NCBI GenBank assembly: GCA_021826035.1
Contig: JAKBBE010000164.1
Span: 1-5,567, forward strand
Reading direction: 5' to 3'
Length of the DNA stretch: 5,567 nt
Source of the DNA: Pseudomonadota bacterium
GTDB lineage: Bacteria; Pseudomonadota; Gammaproteobacteria; Steroidobacterales; Steroidobacteraceae
The position numbers and the translations under genes were made by a program. Below are positions 1-5,556 of this stretch, in pieces. The number at the start of each line of letters is the position of its first letter. Within the stretch, counting starts at the first letter, position 1. The notes below the pieces were generated by a model, which was not told the origin of the DNA, did not search any database, and was given only the letters and a program-made list of their open reading frames with translations.

Positions 1-117
1 CTCGCGCCGCTCGATCCGTGGCTTGGCCGTGTCACGACGTTTGGAGCGGCCTTTGTGGCCCTGCAGGCCCTCGCGGCTGGTGATCCTCCCGTGAGACAGC
101 CATCGCCAGCCGGTTGA
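1..117 (+). CDS. possible 3' end of an unrecognised gene (partial, runs off window)
   Basis: Frame 1 is open from the first base to a TGA at 115-117, giving 38 residues. They start LAPLDPWLGR, contain a small hydrophobic stretch (AAFVALQALAA) and end in a Pro-rich tail (PPVRQPSPAG). A hydrophobic segment followed by a short polar tail would fit the C-terminus of a membrane protein, but no family is recognised. The other two forward frames are also open for 80-90 bases, which is common in GC-rich DNA, so the openness is weak evidence. If real, the gene converges with copA. Low confidence. Confidence 0.3.
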   Translation, partial: LAPLDPWLGRVTTFGAAFVALQALAAGDPPVRQPSPAG

Positions 118-278
118 TCAGTGTGAATCGGTGCCGAAGGGCGATCAGTGCCGCGCGAGCAACATTGACCGGTTGCAAGACCGGGCGGCGGAGACCCGGA
201 CGGGACGCGCACGTCTTTGAGCATGCGAGACGGCCTGAGGCAGATGAACAGCCACAGGACTCCCGCGGCGGCCGCTGA
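118..278. other. intergenic stretch with no gene seen; small overlapping hairpins
   Basis: No convincing coding sequence on either strand between the possible partial ORF and the copA stop codon. Two short inverted repeats share bases: CCGGT/ACCGG at 169-184 (6-base loop) and CCGGG/CCCGG at 181-199 (9-base loop). Neither is followed by a T-run on either strand, so they are not good intrinsic terminators. An octamer GATCAGTG occurs twice (116-123 and 148-155). The stretch lies downstream of copA and could hold its transcript end, but no clear terminator is visible. Confidence 0.4.
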
Positions 279-2651
279 TCAGCCCGCCCGAGCGGGGACC
301 CCGTGCGCCGTCTCGAGATGAATCATGCGCAGCCTCAGCGCGTTGCCGATGACGGACACCGAGCTCAGGCTCATGGCGGCCGCGGCGATCATGGGGCTCA
401 AGAGCAGTCCGAAAACCGGATACAGTGCGCCGGCGGCGATCGGGATGCCGATCACGTTGTAGATGAAGGCGAGGAAGAGATTCTGGCGGATATTGCGCAT
501 GGTGGCGCGGCTGAGCACGCGGGCGCGCACGATGCCTGTCAGGTCGCCCTTGACGAGGGTGACACCAGCGCTCTGCATGGCCACATCGGTCCCCGTGCCC
601 ATGGCGATGCCGACTTCAGCTGCGGCGAGGGCCGGCGCGTCGTTTATGCCGTCGCCTGCCATGGCGACCGCTCGTCCTTCGCCGCGCAGGCGCTGCACGA
701 TGGCATTCTTGTGATCCGGCAACACCTGCGCCTCGATGTCGGTAATTCCGAGCCGGCGCGCGACGGCTTCAGCCGTGGCGCGATGATCCCCCGTGACCAT
801 CACGATCCGGATGCCCTCGTGCCTGAGCGCCTCGAGAGCAGCAGGCGTGCTCGGCTTCACCGGATCGGCGACGGCGACGACGCCCGCGGGTTGGCCGTCG
901 ATCGCAACGAACATGGCAGTGGCCCCCTCGCTGCGCAACCGCTCCGCCGGGGTATCGAGGCTCGCCCCGGGGATTCCGAGCGAATCGAGCAGTGCGGCAT
1001 TGCCCACGGCGACCGCGTGACCGTTGACAGTCCCGATGACGCCCTTGCCTGTTTCCGAGCGAAAGCCGGCCACGCTTTGCAGTGCAATACCCCTCTCGTT
1101 CGCCGATGCGGCCACGGCGGCGGCGAGCGGATGCTCGCTCGAGCGCTCGAGGCTCGCTGCGAAGGTGAGCACCGCCGCCTCATCGTATCCTTCCCCGGGC
1201 ACGACGGCCACCACGCGCGGCTTGCCCTCGGTCAGTGTTCCGGTCTTATCCACGACGAGGGTGTCGATCTTCTCGAATCGCTCCAGCGCTTCGGCGTTCT
1301 TGATCAGCACGCCCGCCGCGGCACCCTTGCCGACACCGACCATGACGGACATGGGAGTCGCGAGCCCGAGCGCGCAGGGGCAGGCAATGATGAGCACCGA
1401 TACCGCCGCAACCAGCGCGTAGGCGAGCTGAGGCGGCGGTCCAAGCAGCATCCACGCGAGGAATGCGGCAAGGGCAATCACAATCACGGCAGGGACAAAC
1501 CACGAAGAGGCGCGGTCGGCGAGTCGCTGGATCGGCGCACGGCTGCGCTGCGCTTCGGTCACCATCTGCACGATTTGCGCGAGCATCGTGTCCGAGCCCA
1601 CGCGCTCGGCGCGCGTGATCAGCGTGCCGGTCCCGTTGATCGTGCCGCCGATAACCCTGGCCCCCGAGACCTTGGCCACCGGGATGGATTCGCCGGTGAC
1701 CATCGACTCATCGACGGCGCTTACGCCCTCGAGCACCACTCCGTCCACCGGAACCGCTTCGCCGGGGCGTACCCGCAATCGGTCGCCGACCTGCACGGCA
1801 TCCAGGGGAATCTCCTCATCGGCCCTGCCGTCGCGAATGCGGCGGGCGAATTTTGGCGCGAGATTGAGCAGGGAGCGAATGGCGCCACCGGTAGCTTCCC
1901 GCGCGTGCAGCTCGAGCACCTGCCCCAGGAGCACGAGCACTGTGATGACCGCGGCGGCTTCGAAGTACACGGGAATGAGACCGTTCTCGCTGCGTAGTCC
2001 TCGCGGAAAGAGACCCGGTGCGAAGATCGCCACGAGGCTGTAGAGGTAAGCGGCGCTGACGCCGAGCGCGATGAGGCTGAACATGTTGAGCGAGCGGCGG
2101 CGCACGGAGGCCCACCCGCGCTGAAGCAGCGGCCATCCCGCCCAGATCACCACCGGGGTCCCGAGTGCGAACTGAATCCACATCGACAGGACGGGAGAGA
2201 TCACTCGATGCGTCGCGAGCGCGGGGATCTCTGTGGTCATGTCGAGGAGGACCATCGGGGCGGCGAGTGCCGCACCGATCCAGAACCGCCGCGTCATGTC
2301 TCGCAGCTCGAGGTTTTGACCCGTCACACTTGCCGGCTGTACCGGTTCGAGCGTCATCCCGCAGATCGGGCAGTTGCCCGGCGCGCTCCGGCGAACCTCC
2401 GGATGCATGGGACAGGTGTAGATCGTTCCGAGTCGGGACTCGGCAGCCAGTCCCGACGGGCTCGCCGTTGCCTGGCCGCCATCTTCGCGCATCGGTTTGT
2501 TCACGGGTTCGGCTCCCAATCGACTATGATTAGTGAGATACCGGTCGGGCGCCGCGCAGAACTTCTCGAGACAGCCGCTCGAACACGAGCAGTAGGACTG
2601 ACTCCCATACGCCAGTGGTGCTGGGATTGCGGCGAGACTCGCATCCCGCAC
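279..2651 (-). CDS. copA: Cu(I)-exporting P1B-1 type ATPase with YHS-remnant and HMBD N-terminus (frameshifted 5' end)
   Basis: Cytoplasmic-membrane pump using ATP to export Cu(I), possibly also Ag(I). Numbering from GTG 2651 (790 residues): second half of a YHS domain at ~15-39 (YCSCSSGC, then PDRYL); a heavy-metal-binding domain at ~78-102 ([15 protein letters not shown]); actuator TGES at 319-322; ion-pathway CPC at 424-426; phosphorylation DKTGT with Asp468; HP locus at 507-508; hinge GDGIND at 666-671. YN at 731-732 and MSLSS at 760-764 in the last two membrane helices match the Cu(I) P1B-1 signatures. About eight membrane helices are expected. There is no GMxCxxC HMA domain. The GTG at 2651 lies inside the out-of-frame codons for DPVCGM, so it is probably not the native start. 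The native reading likely begins at ATG 2764 and crosses a frame break at 2609/2610; a fallback start is GTG 2504. copA is the generic name and is used for this class, though HMBD-type pumps are named variously. Catalytic core complete. Confidence 0.93.
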   Translation of the reverse strand: MRDASLAAIPAPLAYGSQSYCSCSSGCLEKFCAAPDRYLTNHSRLGAEPVNKPMREDGGQATASPSGLAAESRLGTIYTCPMHPEVRRSAPGNCPICGMTLEPVQPASVTGQNLELRDMTRRFWIGAALAAPMVLLDMTTEIPALATHRVISPVLSMWIQFALGTPVVIWAGWPLLQRGWASVRRRSLNMFSLIALGVSAAYLYSLVAIFAPGLFPRGLRSENGLIPVYFEAAAVITVLVLLGQVLELHAREATGGAIRSLLNLAPKFARRIRDGRADEEIPLDAVQVGDRLRVRPGEAVPVDGVVLEGVSAVDESMVTGESIPVAKVSGARVIGGTINGTGTLITRAERVGSDTMLAQIVQMVTEAQRSRAPIQRLADRASSWFVPAVIVIALAAFLAWMLLGPPPQLAYALVAAVSVLIIACPCALGLATPMSVMVGVGKGAAAGVLIKNAEALERFEKIDTLVVDKTGTLTEGKPRVVAVVPGEGYDEAAVLTFAASLERSSEHPLAAAVAASANERGIALQSVAGFRSETGKGVIGTVNGHAVAVGNAALLDSLGIPGASLDTPAERLRSEGATAMFVAIDGQPAGVVAVADPVKPSTPAALEALRHEGIRIVMVTGDHRATAEAVARRLGITDIEAQVLPDHKNAIVQRLRGEGRAVAMAGDGINDAPALAAAEVGIAMGTGTDVAMQSAGVTLVKGDLTGIVRARVLSRATMRNIRQNLFLAFIYNVIGIPIAAGALYPVFGLLLSPMIAAAAMSLSSVSVIGNALRLRMIHLETAHGVPARAG

Positions 2652-2764
2652 ACCGGATCCGTCAGATCGCGCTCACCCATCCCTGCGGCGAGTTCCCCGG
2701 ACACCGTATGAGGTTCCGTCGGAGCCGAATGATCGCCTCGCCGGTGCGTGTGACGCGAATTCAT
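2501..2764 (-). pseudogene. out-of-frame 5' segment of copA carrying the first half of the YHS domain
   Basis: Reading from ATG 2764 gives a His-containing leader (MNSRHTHRRGDHSAP), then a YHS start ([10 protein letters not shown] at ~2660-2630) and QHHWR. Here the frame leaves the family pattern and continues as Arg/Ser-rich residues to a TGA at 2503-2501. The missing YHS half is in the -1 frame, where TAT (Tyr) begins at 2609. One extra T at 2609/2610 (CGT TAT) would give [13 protein letters not shown] and a continuous protein of 828 residues, a usual length for this ATPase class. GTG 2773 is an alternative start in the same frame, with GGGA about 7 bases upstream; ATG 2680 is a third. The TGA overlaps GTG 2504 in the ATPase frame, so reinitiation is possible. 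It could be a mutation, a sequence error or a coupled small ORF. Confidence 0.65.
2513..2517 (-). promoter_or_regulatory. possible ribosome binding site for internal GTG start of copA
   Basis: On the minus strand GGGAG (2517-2513) stands 8 bases before GTG 2504. That GTG overlaps the TGA ending the out-of-frame segment (GTGA, 2504-2501). Starting there would give a 741-residue pump that keeps the heavy-metal-binding domain and loses the broken YHS domain. Sequence seen directly; use as a start is inference. Confidence 0.35.
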
Positions 2765-2819
2765 GGCGCGCACAGTGTTCCCGAGACCTGGTAGATGACG
2801 CCGACAGTCGCGCGATCCC

Positions 2820-2832
2820 GCGCCTGAGGCGC
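2820..2832. repeat. perfect inverted repeat GCGCC-TGA-GGCGC
   Basis: Five-base arms around a 3-base centre, in the copA leader or promoter side of the divergent region. It could be an operator half-site pair or an RNA hairpin. In GC-rich DNA such short dyads also arise by chance. Confidence 0.35.
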
Positions 2833-2862
2833 TCCCTGCATCGTCGCGGAGCCTTTGTTTCT

Positions 2863-2875
2863 CCGGCCAGGCCGG
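2863..2875. repeat. perfect inverted repeat CCGGCC-A-GGCCGG
   Basis: Six-base arms around one base, about 100 bases upstream of the likely copA start (2764). The single-base centre suits a protein-bound palindrome better than an RNA hairpin. No known regulator motif is recognised. Confidence 0.35.
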
Positions 2876-3103
2876 CGATGCCAGCTATGGTTCCGCTGAG
2901 GCCGGCGGCTGGTCAGTCGCCCGCCGTGTTCTCTACTCTTTGACATACGCCCTTCGCGCCGCGCCGGGTGGGCAATAGCGAAGCGTGGTCAAATAACTTC
3001 CCGCCGAATCGTATTGCGTTGGGGCCCTGAGAACATGAGGATTTCTACGTAATGGATTCAAAGCGCTGAGGGCGCATAGTGGGTAACAATTCCTGCCGGG
3101 GCC

Positions 3104-3108
3104 AGGTG
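3104..3108 (+). promoter_or_regulatory. ribosome binding site of the YHS gene
   Basis: AGGTG lies 7 bases before ATG 3116, a normal spacing that supports this start for the first gene of the + strand series. Confidence 0.6.
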
Positions 3109-3115
3109 TCGCACC

Positions 3116-3475
3116 ATGAGTGGCCTTCTTTCATTCTTGCTCTTTGGGGCGCTGTTCTTTGTCATGATGCGCTTCGGCTGCGGAGCGCATGTCGGTCACG
3201 GCGGCCATGGCGGCCACACTCACCAGCGCGACAACAACAGTGACCAGACCGTCACCCCGTCTACCCACCATGCTCTCGATGCGGGCGTCGATCCCGTGTG
3301 CGGAATGGCGGTCGAGCCGGCCAGCGGCTACGCGAGCGTCTATCGAAGCAAGACGCTGCGTTTCTGCTCGCGAGATTGCCTCGATAGATTCGAAGCACAG
3401 CCGGAGCGGTATCTCGGCGCTGGAGCGACGACGGAGGCAGTGCCGGAGATACCGGGGAAGAGGTCGGCCCCATGA
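3116..3475 (+). CDS. membrane-anchored His-rich YHS-domain protein
   Basis: 119 residues. A single hydrophobic segment at ~3-19 should anchor the protein in the membrane. It is followed by a His/Gly-rich linker (HVGHGGHGGHTH, ~25-36), a probable metal-binding stretch. The C-terminal part (~58-100) is a YHS domain: DPVCGM at 59-64, then Cys84 and Cys88 in FCSRDC, then PERYL. These Cys residues are the usual soft-metal ligands of the family. The same domain type stands, broken, at the N-terminus of the divergent copA. The inferred role is binding Cu at the membrane and passing it to or from the pump. ATG 3116 has AGGTG 7 bases upstream. Its stop overlaps the next start (ATGA at 3472-3475), so the two are likely coupled. 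Biochemical role unknown. Confidence 0.88.
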   Translation: MSGLLSFLLFGALFFVMMRFGCGAHVGHGGHGGHTHQRDNNSDQTVTPSTHHALDAGVDPVCGMAVEPASGYASVYRSKTLRFCSRDCLDRFEAQPERYLGAGATTEAVPEIPGKRSAP

Positions 3476-3738
3476 AAACGGGCATCTCGCTCAAAGCGGC
3501 CGGGATGGCGACGGGGCTGTTTCTCGCGATTACTTTCTCACTGTGCGTGGCATTTGACCTTCTCGTCCCGCGCTATGCCATGTATCACACTTGGCTCGGA
3601 CTCGTGCCCGGTTTCCACTGGCTGACCTGGGGGTCCTTTGCCCTTGGGTTGATCGAGAGCTACGCCTACGGCTGGTTCATTGCGCTCATCTGGGTGCCGC
3701 TCTACAACGTGTTTCTGTTTGGCCGTCGTCAGCCATGA
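3472..3738 (+). CDS. small DUF5676-type membrane protein
   Basis: 88 residues with a short basic start and two hydrophobic regions: ~9-32 and ~52-83. The second contains the glycine/aromatic-rich pattern ALGLIESYAYGWFIAL followed by VPLYNVF, which I recognise as typical of the DUF5676 membrane-protein family. Members of this family often sit beside YHS and copper genes, but their function is not established. The start is supported by GAAGAGG (3457-3463) 8 bases upstream. Both ends are ATGA overlaps (3472-3475 with the YHS gene, 3735-3738 with the methyltransferase), indicating tight co-translation. No Cys and one Met pair with His (MYH, 37-39) are the only obvious possible ligands. A role as a membrane partner of the YHS protein is inference. 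Confidence 0.82.
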   Translation: MKTGISLKAAGMATGLFLAITFSLCVAFDLLVPRYAMYHTWLGLVPGFHWLTWGSFALGLIESYAYGWFIALIWVPLYNVFLFGRRQP

Positions 3739-4382
3739 GCGTGCACATTGCACATTCGGGCGCGTGGGGCCTCGCGATCGTGATGATCGTGATCGCCTCC
3801 TGGGTCTTCTATCGATATTTCGCTCCCAAGGGGTGGCGCGAGTGGGCCGGCGCGGGCTTGGTCCAGGCGTTCATCATCGCGCTCTACGCGGAAATGTACG
3901 GCTTTCCGCTGACGATCTATCTGCTCGTGCGGTTCTTGCATCTCGACCGCCGTGGCTTGAACGCGAACTTGTGGTCGACGCTGCTCGGCATGGGCGATAC
4001 CGGTATGATGATCTCCATGCTGATCGGGTATGTGCTGCTCTTTCTCGGCATTGGCCTCTTCATCGAGGGATGGCGCGAGCTCTACCGCGCGCACCAGGCG
4101 GGCAGACTCGCATCCGACCGCCTCTACGGACTCGTGCGCCACCCCCAGTACACCGGGCTTTTCGTGGGACTCTTCGGCGAAGGCGTCGTTCATTGGCCGA
4201 CCGTCTTTTCCGTGACGTTGGTTCCAATCATCGTGTTCGTCTACACTCGGCTCGCGTATCGGGAAGAGCGGGATATGATCGCGAAATTCGGCGAGCGGTA
4301 CGAGGAGTACCGGCGGCGAGTGCCCATGTTCTTCCCGGGGCGCGGCGGTTGGCGCCGGCTTATCGAGGAGGCCGGACCTTAA
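3735..4382 (+). CDS. ICMT/PEMT-family integral-membrane methyltransferase
   Basis: 215 residues. The family transfers methyl groups from S-adenosylmethionine to lipid or lipid-like substrates in the membrane. Hydrophobic segments lie at ~12-28, ~41-67, ~92-112 and ~140-178. The family signature LVRHPQYTG is at 133-141 and the C-terminal cofactor-side motif (EER at 187-189, FGERYEEY, RRVPMFFP to ~211) is intact, so the enzyme looks functional. The natural substrate of bacterial members is usually unknown; prenyl-cysteine is unlikely here, while phospholipid or another small membrane molecule is possible. An upstream in-frame ATG at 3591 would add 48 residues that read as a shadow of the previous gene, so ATG 3735 (ATGA overlap) is chosen. 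No clear ribosome site precedes it, which fits translational coupling. Its place in a copper cluster is the odd point. Confidence 0.87.
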   Translation: MSVHIAHSGAWGLAIVMIVIASWVFYRYFAPKGWREWAGAGLVQAFIIALYAEMYGFPLTIYLLVRFLHLDRRGLNANLWSTLLGMGDTGMMISMLIGYVLLFLGIGLFIEGWRELYRAHQAGRLASDRLYGLVRHPQYTGLFVGLFGEGVVHWPTVFSVTLVPIIVFVYTRLAYREERDMIAKFGERYEEYRRRVPMFFPGRGGWRRLIEEAGP

Positions 4383-4405
4383 CCGGTGCACGGCGTCATT
4401 CAAGC

Positions 4406-4411
4406 GAGGAG
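4406..4411 (+). promoter_or_regulatory. ribosome binding site fixing a GTG start
   Basis: GAGGAG ends 6 bases before GTG 4418. The nearest in-frame ATG (4436) lacks such a site and would remove the basic start of the signal peptide, so GTG is the preferred start of the secreted Met-rich protein. Confidence 0.7.
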
Positions 4412-4417
4412 ACTCCA

Positions 4418-4723
4418 GTGAAATCGAGACTCTCAATGGCACTACCGGGCGTTGCCCTGGCGCTGTTCGCGATCGCGATCGCGACCGCGACCGCGCAGGC
4501 CGCGCCCCCTTCACCCCAACCGCCGGCGGCTCAAGCAACCGAACGGACCTCTATAGCCGCAACGCATCTCAAGGAGGTGGAAGCTCGGATGAAGCTCATG
4601 CAGGAGCAGATGCGGCGTATCCGCGAGACGAAGAGTCCAGAGGTCAGAGCGACGCTGCTGCGCGAGCACATGCACACCATGATGGAGCAGATGCGGGCCA
4701 TGCGCGCCATGGGCGGGGGATGA
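4418..4723 (+). CDS. secreted Met-rich helical protein (probably N-terminal part of a longer Met-rich protein)
   Basis: 101 residues from GTG 4418. A clear Sec signal peptide (KSR, then a long Ala/Leu/Ile stretch) ends in AQA at 26-28, so cleavage before Ala29 is likely. The mature part has an Ala/Pro linker, then a helix-forming region rich in Met, Gln, Arg and Glu (nine Met between 58 and 98, plus His84 and His86). Such Met pairs and Met-x-x-Met spacing suit Cu(I) or Ag(I) binding in the periplasm (inference). It ends in AMGGG at TGA 4721-4723, exactly where the next ORF begins in the -1 frame with MMSGMM. One more G in the GGGGG run at 4715-4719 would join both into one 184-residue secreted protein, the arrangement I would expect for this type. 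The 35-base gap after the methyltransferase gene holds no obvious terminator. Confidence 0.78.
   Translation: MKSRLSMALPGVALALFAIAIATATAQAAPPSPQPPAAQATERTSIAATHLKEVEARMKLMQEQMRRIRETKSPEVRATLLREHMHTMMEQMRAMRAMGGG
4469..4492 (+). repeat. tandem hexamer repeat inside signal-peptide coding sequence
   Basis: Four consecutive hexamers, GCGATC twice then GCGACC twice, encode alternating Ala-Ile and Ala-Thr in the hydrophobic core of the signal peptide. Two overlapping GCGATCGC palindromes fall in it (4469-4476 and 4475-4482). Gain or loss of a unit would keep the frame and alter only signal-peptide length. Confidence 0.8.
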
Positions 4724-4971
4724 TGTCTGGCATGATGCCTCGGGGGATGATGGGCGGTCCCTCGATGGGGCACGGGATGATGGGTCACGGCATGATGGGG
4801 GGCGGCAATCGGAATGCACCCTCCGCGCAGCAGTGCCAGCGGATGCACGACCGGATGCGGGACGAGATGCAGAACCGTCTCGACATGATGCAACTGATGA
4901 TGGAGCAGATGATGGGGCAGATGCAGGCGATGCAGGGAATGCCTATGGAAGGGAAGGGCCCGCAGCGGTAG
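4720..4971 (+). CDS. very Met-rich small protein or C-terminal part of the upstream secreted protein
   Basis: 83 residues, of which 24 are Met. Residues 1-29 are a low-complexity Met/Gly/His region with repeated MMGHG-like units. Residues ~36-75 form a likely amphipathic helix with Met pairs (DMMQLMMEQMMGQM). One Cys (39) and several His add possible ligands. Soft-metal binding, most likely Cu(I), is the natural inference. It has no signal peptide of its own, which is odd for such a protein beside an exported one. It starts at ATGATG, with the first ATG overlapping the upstream TGA. The preceding G-run (GGGCGGGGG) could serve as a weak ribosome site, or be the place of a lost G that once made one continuous gene. 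The codons are in a clearly coding composition and the frame runs to TAG 4969-4971. Confidence 0.7.
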   Translation: MMSGMMPRGMMGGPSMGHGMMGHGMMGGGNRNAPSAQQCQRMHDRMRDEMQNRLDMMQLMMEQMMGQMQAMQGMPMEGKGPQR

Positions 4972-5052
4972 TTTCCCTCAGGAGATGAGCAATCCCCGGA
5001 ATGCCCAGGCTTCTCGGCGGTGGCGTTTCAGTCTCAAAAGCGTTAGCATGAC

Positions 5053-5056
5053 AAGG
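5053..5056 (+). promoter_or_regulatory. short ribosome binding site before tandem ATGATG
   Basis: AAGG lies 5 bases before ATG 5062 but only 2 before ATG 5059, so the second ATG is the better start of the last gene. Confidence 0.45.
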
Positions 5057-5061
5057 TCATG

Positions 5062-5478
5062 ATGGCTCGGCGATTTCATTCGCATTACCTCACGCTCCTG
5101 CTGCTGGCAGTGGTGACCCTCGGGTACGGCCAGCAGGTCTGGGCGTGTCCCATGATGCTGTCCCCCACTCCGGTACCGATGCGCTGCCCCATGACGGGTC
5201 ACCGAATGCCGATGCCCTGTGGTGGTGCGTCGTTGTCCCGCGGAGTCTCCTGCGGGATGCCCAGCGCTTGTGGATGGGTGCCGGCGGGACCCGCTGCTCG
5301 AGTCAGCGGGATTGAAATCCGAAATGCGCATGCCGTCGCTCCGTCCGCGCCGGCATGGACTGCTGTCTCTCCTGTGGCGGCTCATCGAAGGCCGCCACCG
5401 CAGGGTCCCCCGCGCACGGCCACCGCCTCATCGGCGGGGCGCGATACCTATCTTTCGACCCTCCGTCTGAGACTCTAA
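5062..5478 (+). CDS. exported Cys/Met-rich hypothetical protein with Pro-rich C-terminal tail
   Basis: 138 residues from ATG 5062 (139 if ATG 5059 is used). A signal peptide (ARRFHSHY, then LTLLLLAVVTLGYG) ends near VWA, with likely cleavage before the first Cys; the site is not a good lipobox because of the Trp. The mature N-terminal half carries five Cys and many Met in short motifs (ACPMM, RCPMTGHRMPMPC, SCGMPSAC), a probable soft-metal-binding region. The C-terminal half is Ala/Pro-rich and ends in RDTYLSTLRLRL, a compact charged/aliphatic tail that looks conserved in style rather than random. I do not recognise a named family. It follows the Met-rich ORF by 90 bases with no clear terminator, so it may be in the same operon or have its own promoter. 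A periplasmic copper-binding or sensing role is inference. An overlapping ORF at 5219-5470 is judged a shadow. Confidence 0.68.
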   Translation: MARRFHSHYLTLLLLAVVTLGYGQQVWACPMMLSPTPVPMRCPMTGHRMPMPCGGASLSRGVSCGMPSACGWVPAGPAARVSGIEIRNAHAVAPSAPAWTAVSPVAAHRRPPPQGPPRTATASSAGRDTYLSTLRLRL

Positions 5479-5556
5479 CACTCCACGTTGCGGATCGGTG
5501 CTCGCACGCCAAGCGTGTGCGGGCACGTCATCGTTTGGGATCTGCAAACGGAGTGT
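5478..5556. repeat. nested inverted repeats after the last gene
   Basis: An outer pair ACACTCC (5478-5484) and GGAGTGT (5550-5556) encloses two inner hairpins: a 7-bp stem with one G-T pair formed by CGCACGC and GCGTGTGCG arms (within ~5505-5523), and a perfect CGTTTG/CAAACG stem (5532-5550, 7-base loop). The outer pair and the last hairpin share base 5550. No T-run follows, so it is not a classical intrinsic terminator. It could be a transcript-end structure, a REP-like element or chance. Confidence 0.4.

Larger units (their letters stand above)
2765..3115. promoter_or_regulatory. divergent intergenic region between copA and the + strand operon
   Basis: About 350 bases with no convincing gene; transcription of both divergent units should start here (inference). 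I see no CueR-type dyad (ACCTTCC...GGAAGGT) and no obvious CsoR or CopR box. A perfect TTGACA occurs at 2940-2945 on the + strand, but no good -10 hexamer sits 16-19 bases beyond it. The stretch 2985-3060 is richer in A/T than its surroundings and is the likeliest promoter zone. Two perfect inverted repeats lie on the copA side: GCGCC-TGA-GGCGC (2820-2832) and CCGGCC-A-GGCCGG (2863-2875). A minus-strand 61-codon ORF (2946-2761) fits here but looks non-coding. Confidence 0.5.

Noticed and set aside
169..199. Intrinsic terminator for copA
   Set aside because: Hairpins are short, mutually exclusive and not followed by a T-run in the transcript sense.
303..1997. 564-codon ORF on the + strand
   Set aside because: It lies wholly antisense to the catalytic core of copA, is rich in Arg/His/Asp/Gly as expected for a GC-rich shadow frame, and shows no domain.
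2761..2946. 61-codon minus-strand ORF with GAAGGG upstream and an ATGA overlap with ATG 2764 of copA
   Set aside because: The start context and overlap are suggestive of a leader peptide, but the product is Arg-rich with no recognisable feature and the overlap may be chance; not called a gene.
2940..2969. TTGACA as a complete sigma-70 promoter
   Set aside because: No acceptable -10 hexamer at 16-19 bases spacing; the region there is GC-rich.
3729..4538. 269-codon minus-strand ORF
   Set aside because: Antisense shadow of the methyltransferase, whose RHPQYTG and EER/FGERYEEY motifs fix the coding strand.
4531..4893. His/Pro-rich 120-codon minus-strand ORF
   Set aside because: Its His richness comes from reading the Met (ATG) codons of the Met-rich genes in reverse; no independent support.
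5219..5470. 83-codon + strand ORF inside the last gene
   Set aside because: Arg-rich shadow frame without a ribosome site; the containing frame has a signal peptide and a coherent Cys/Met pattern.
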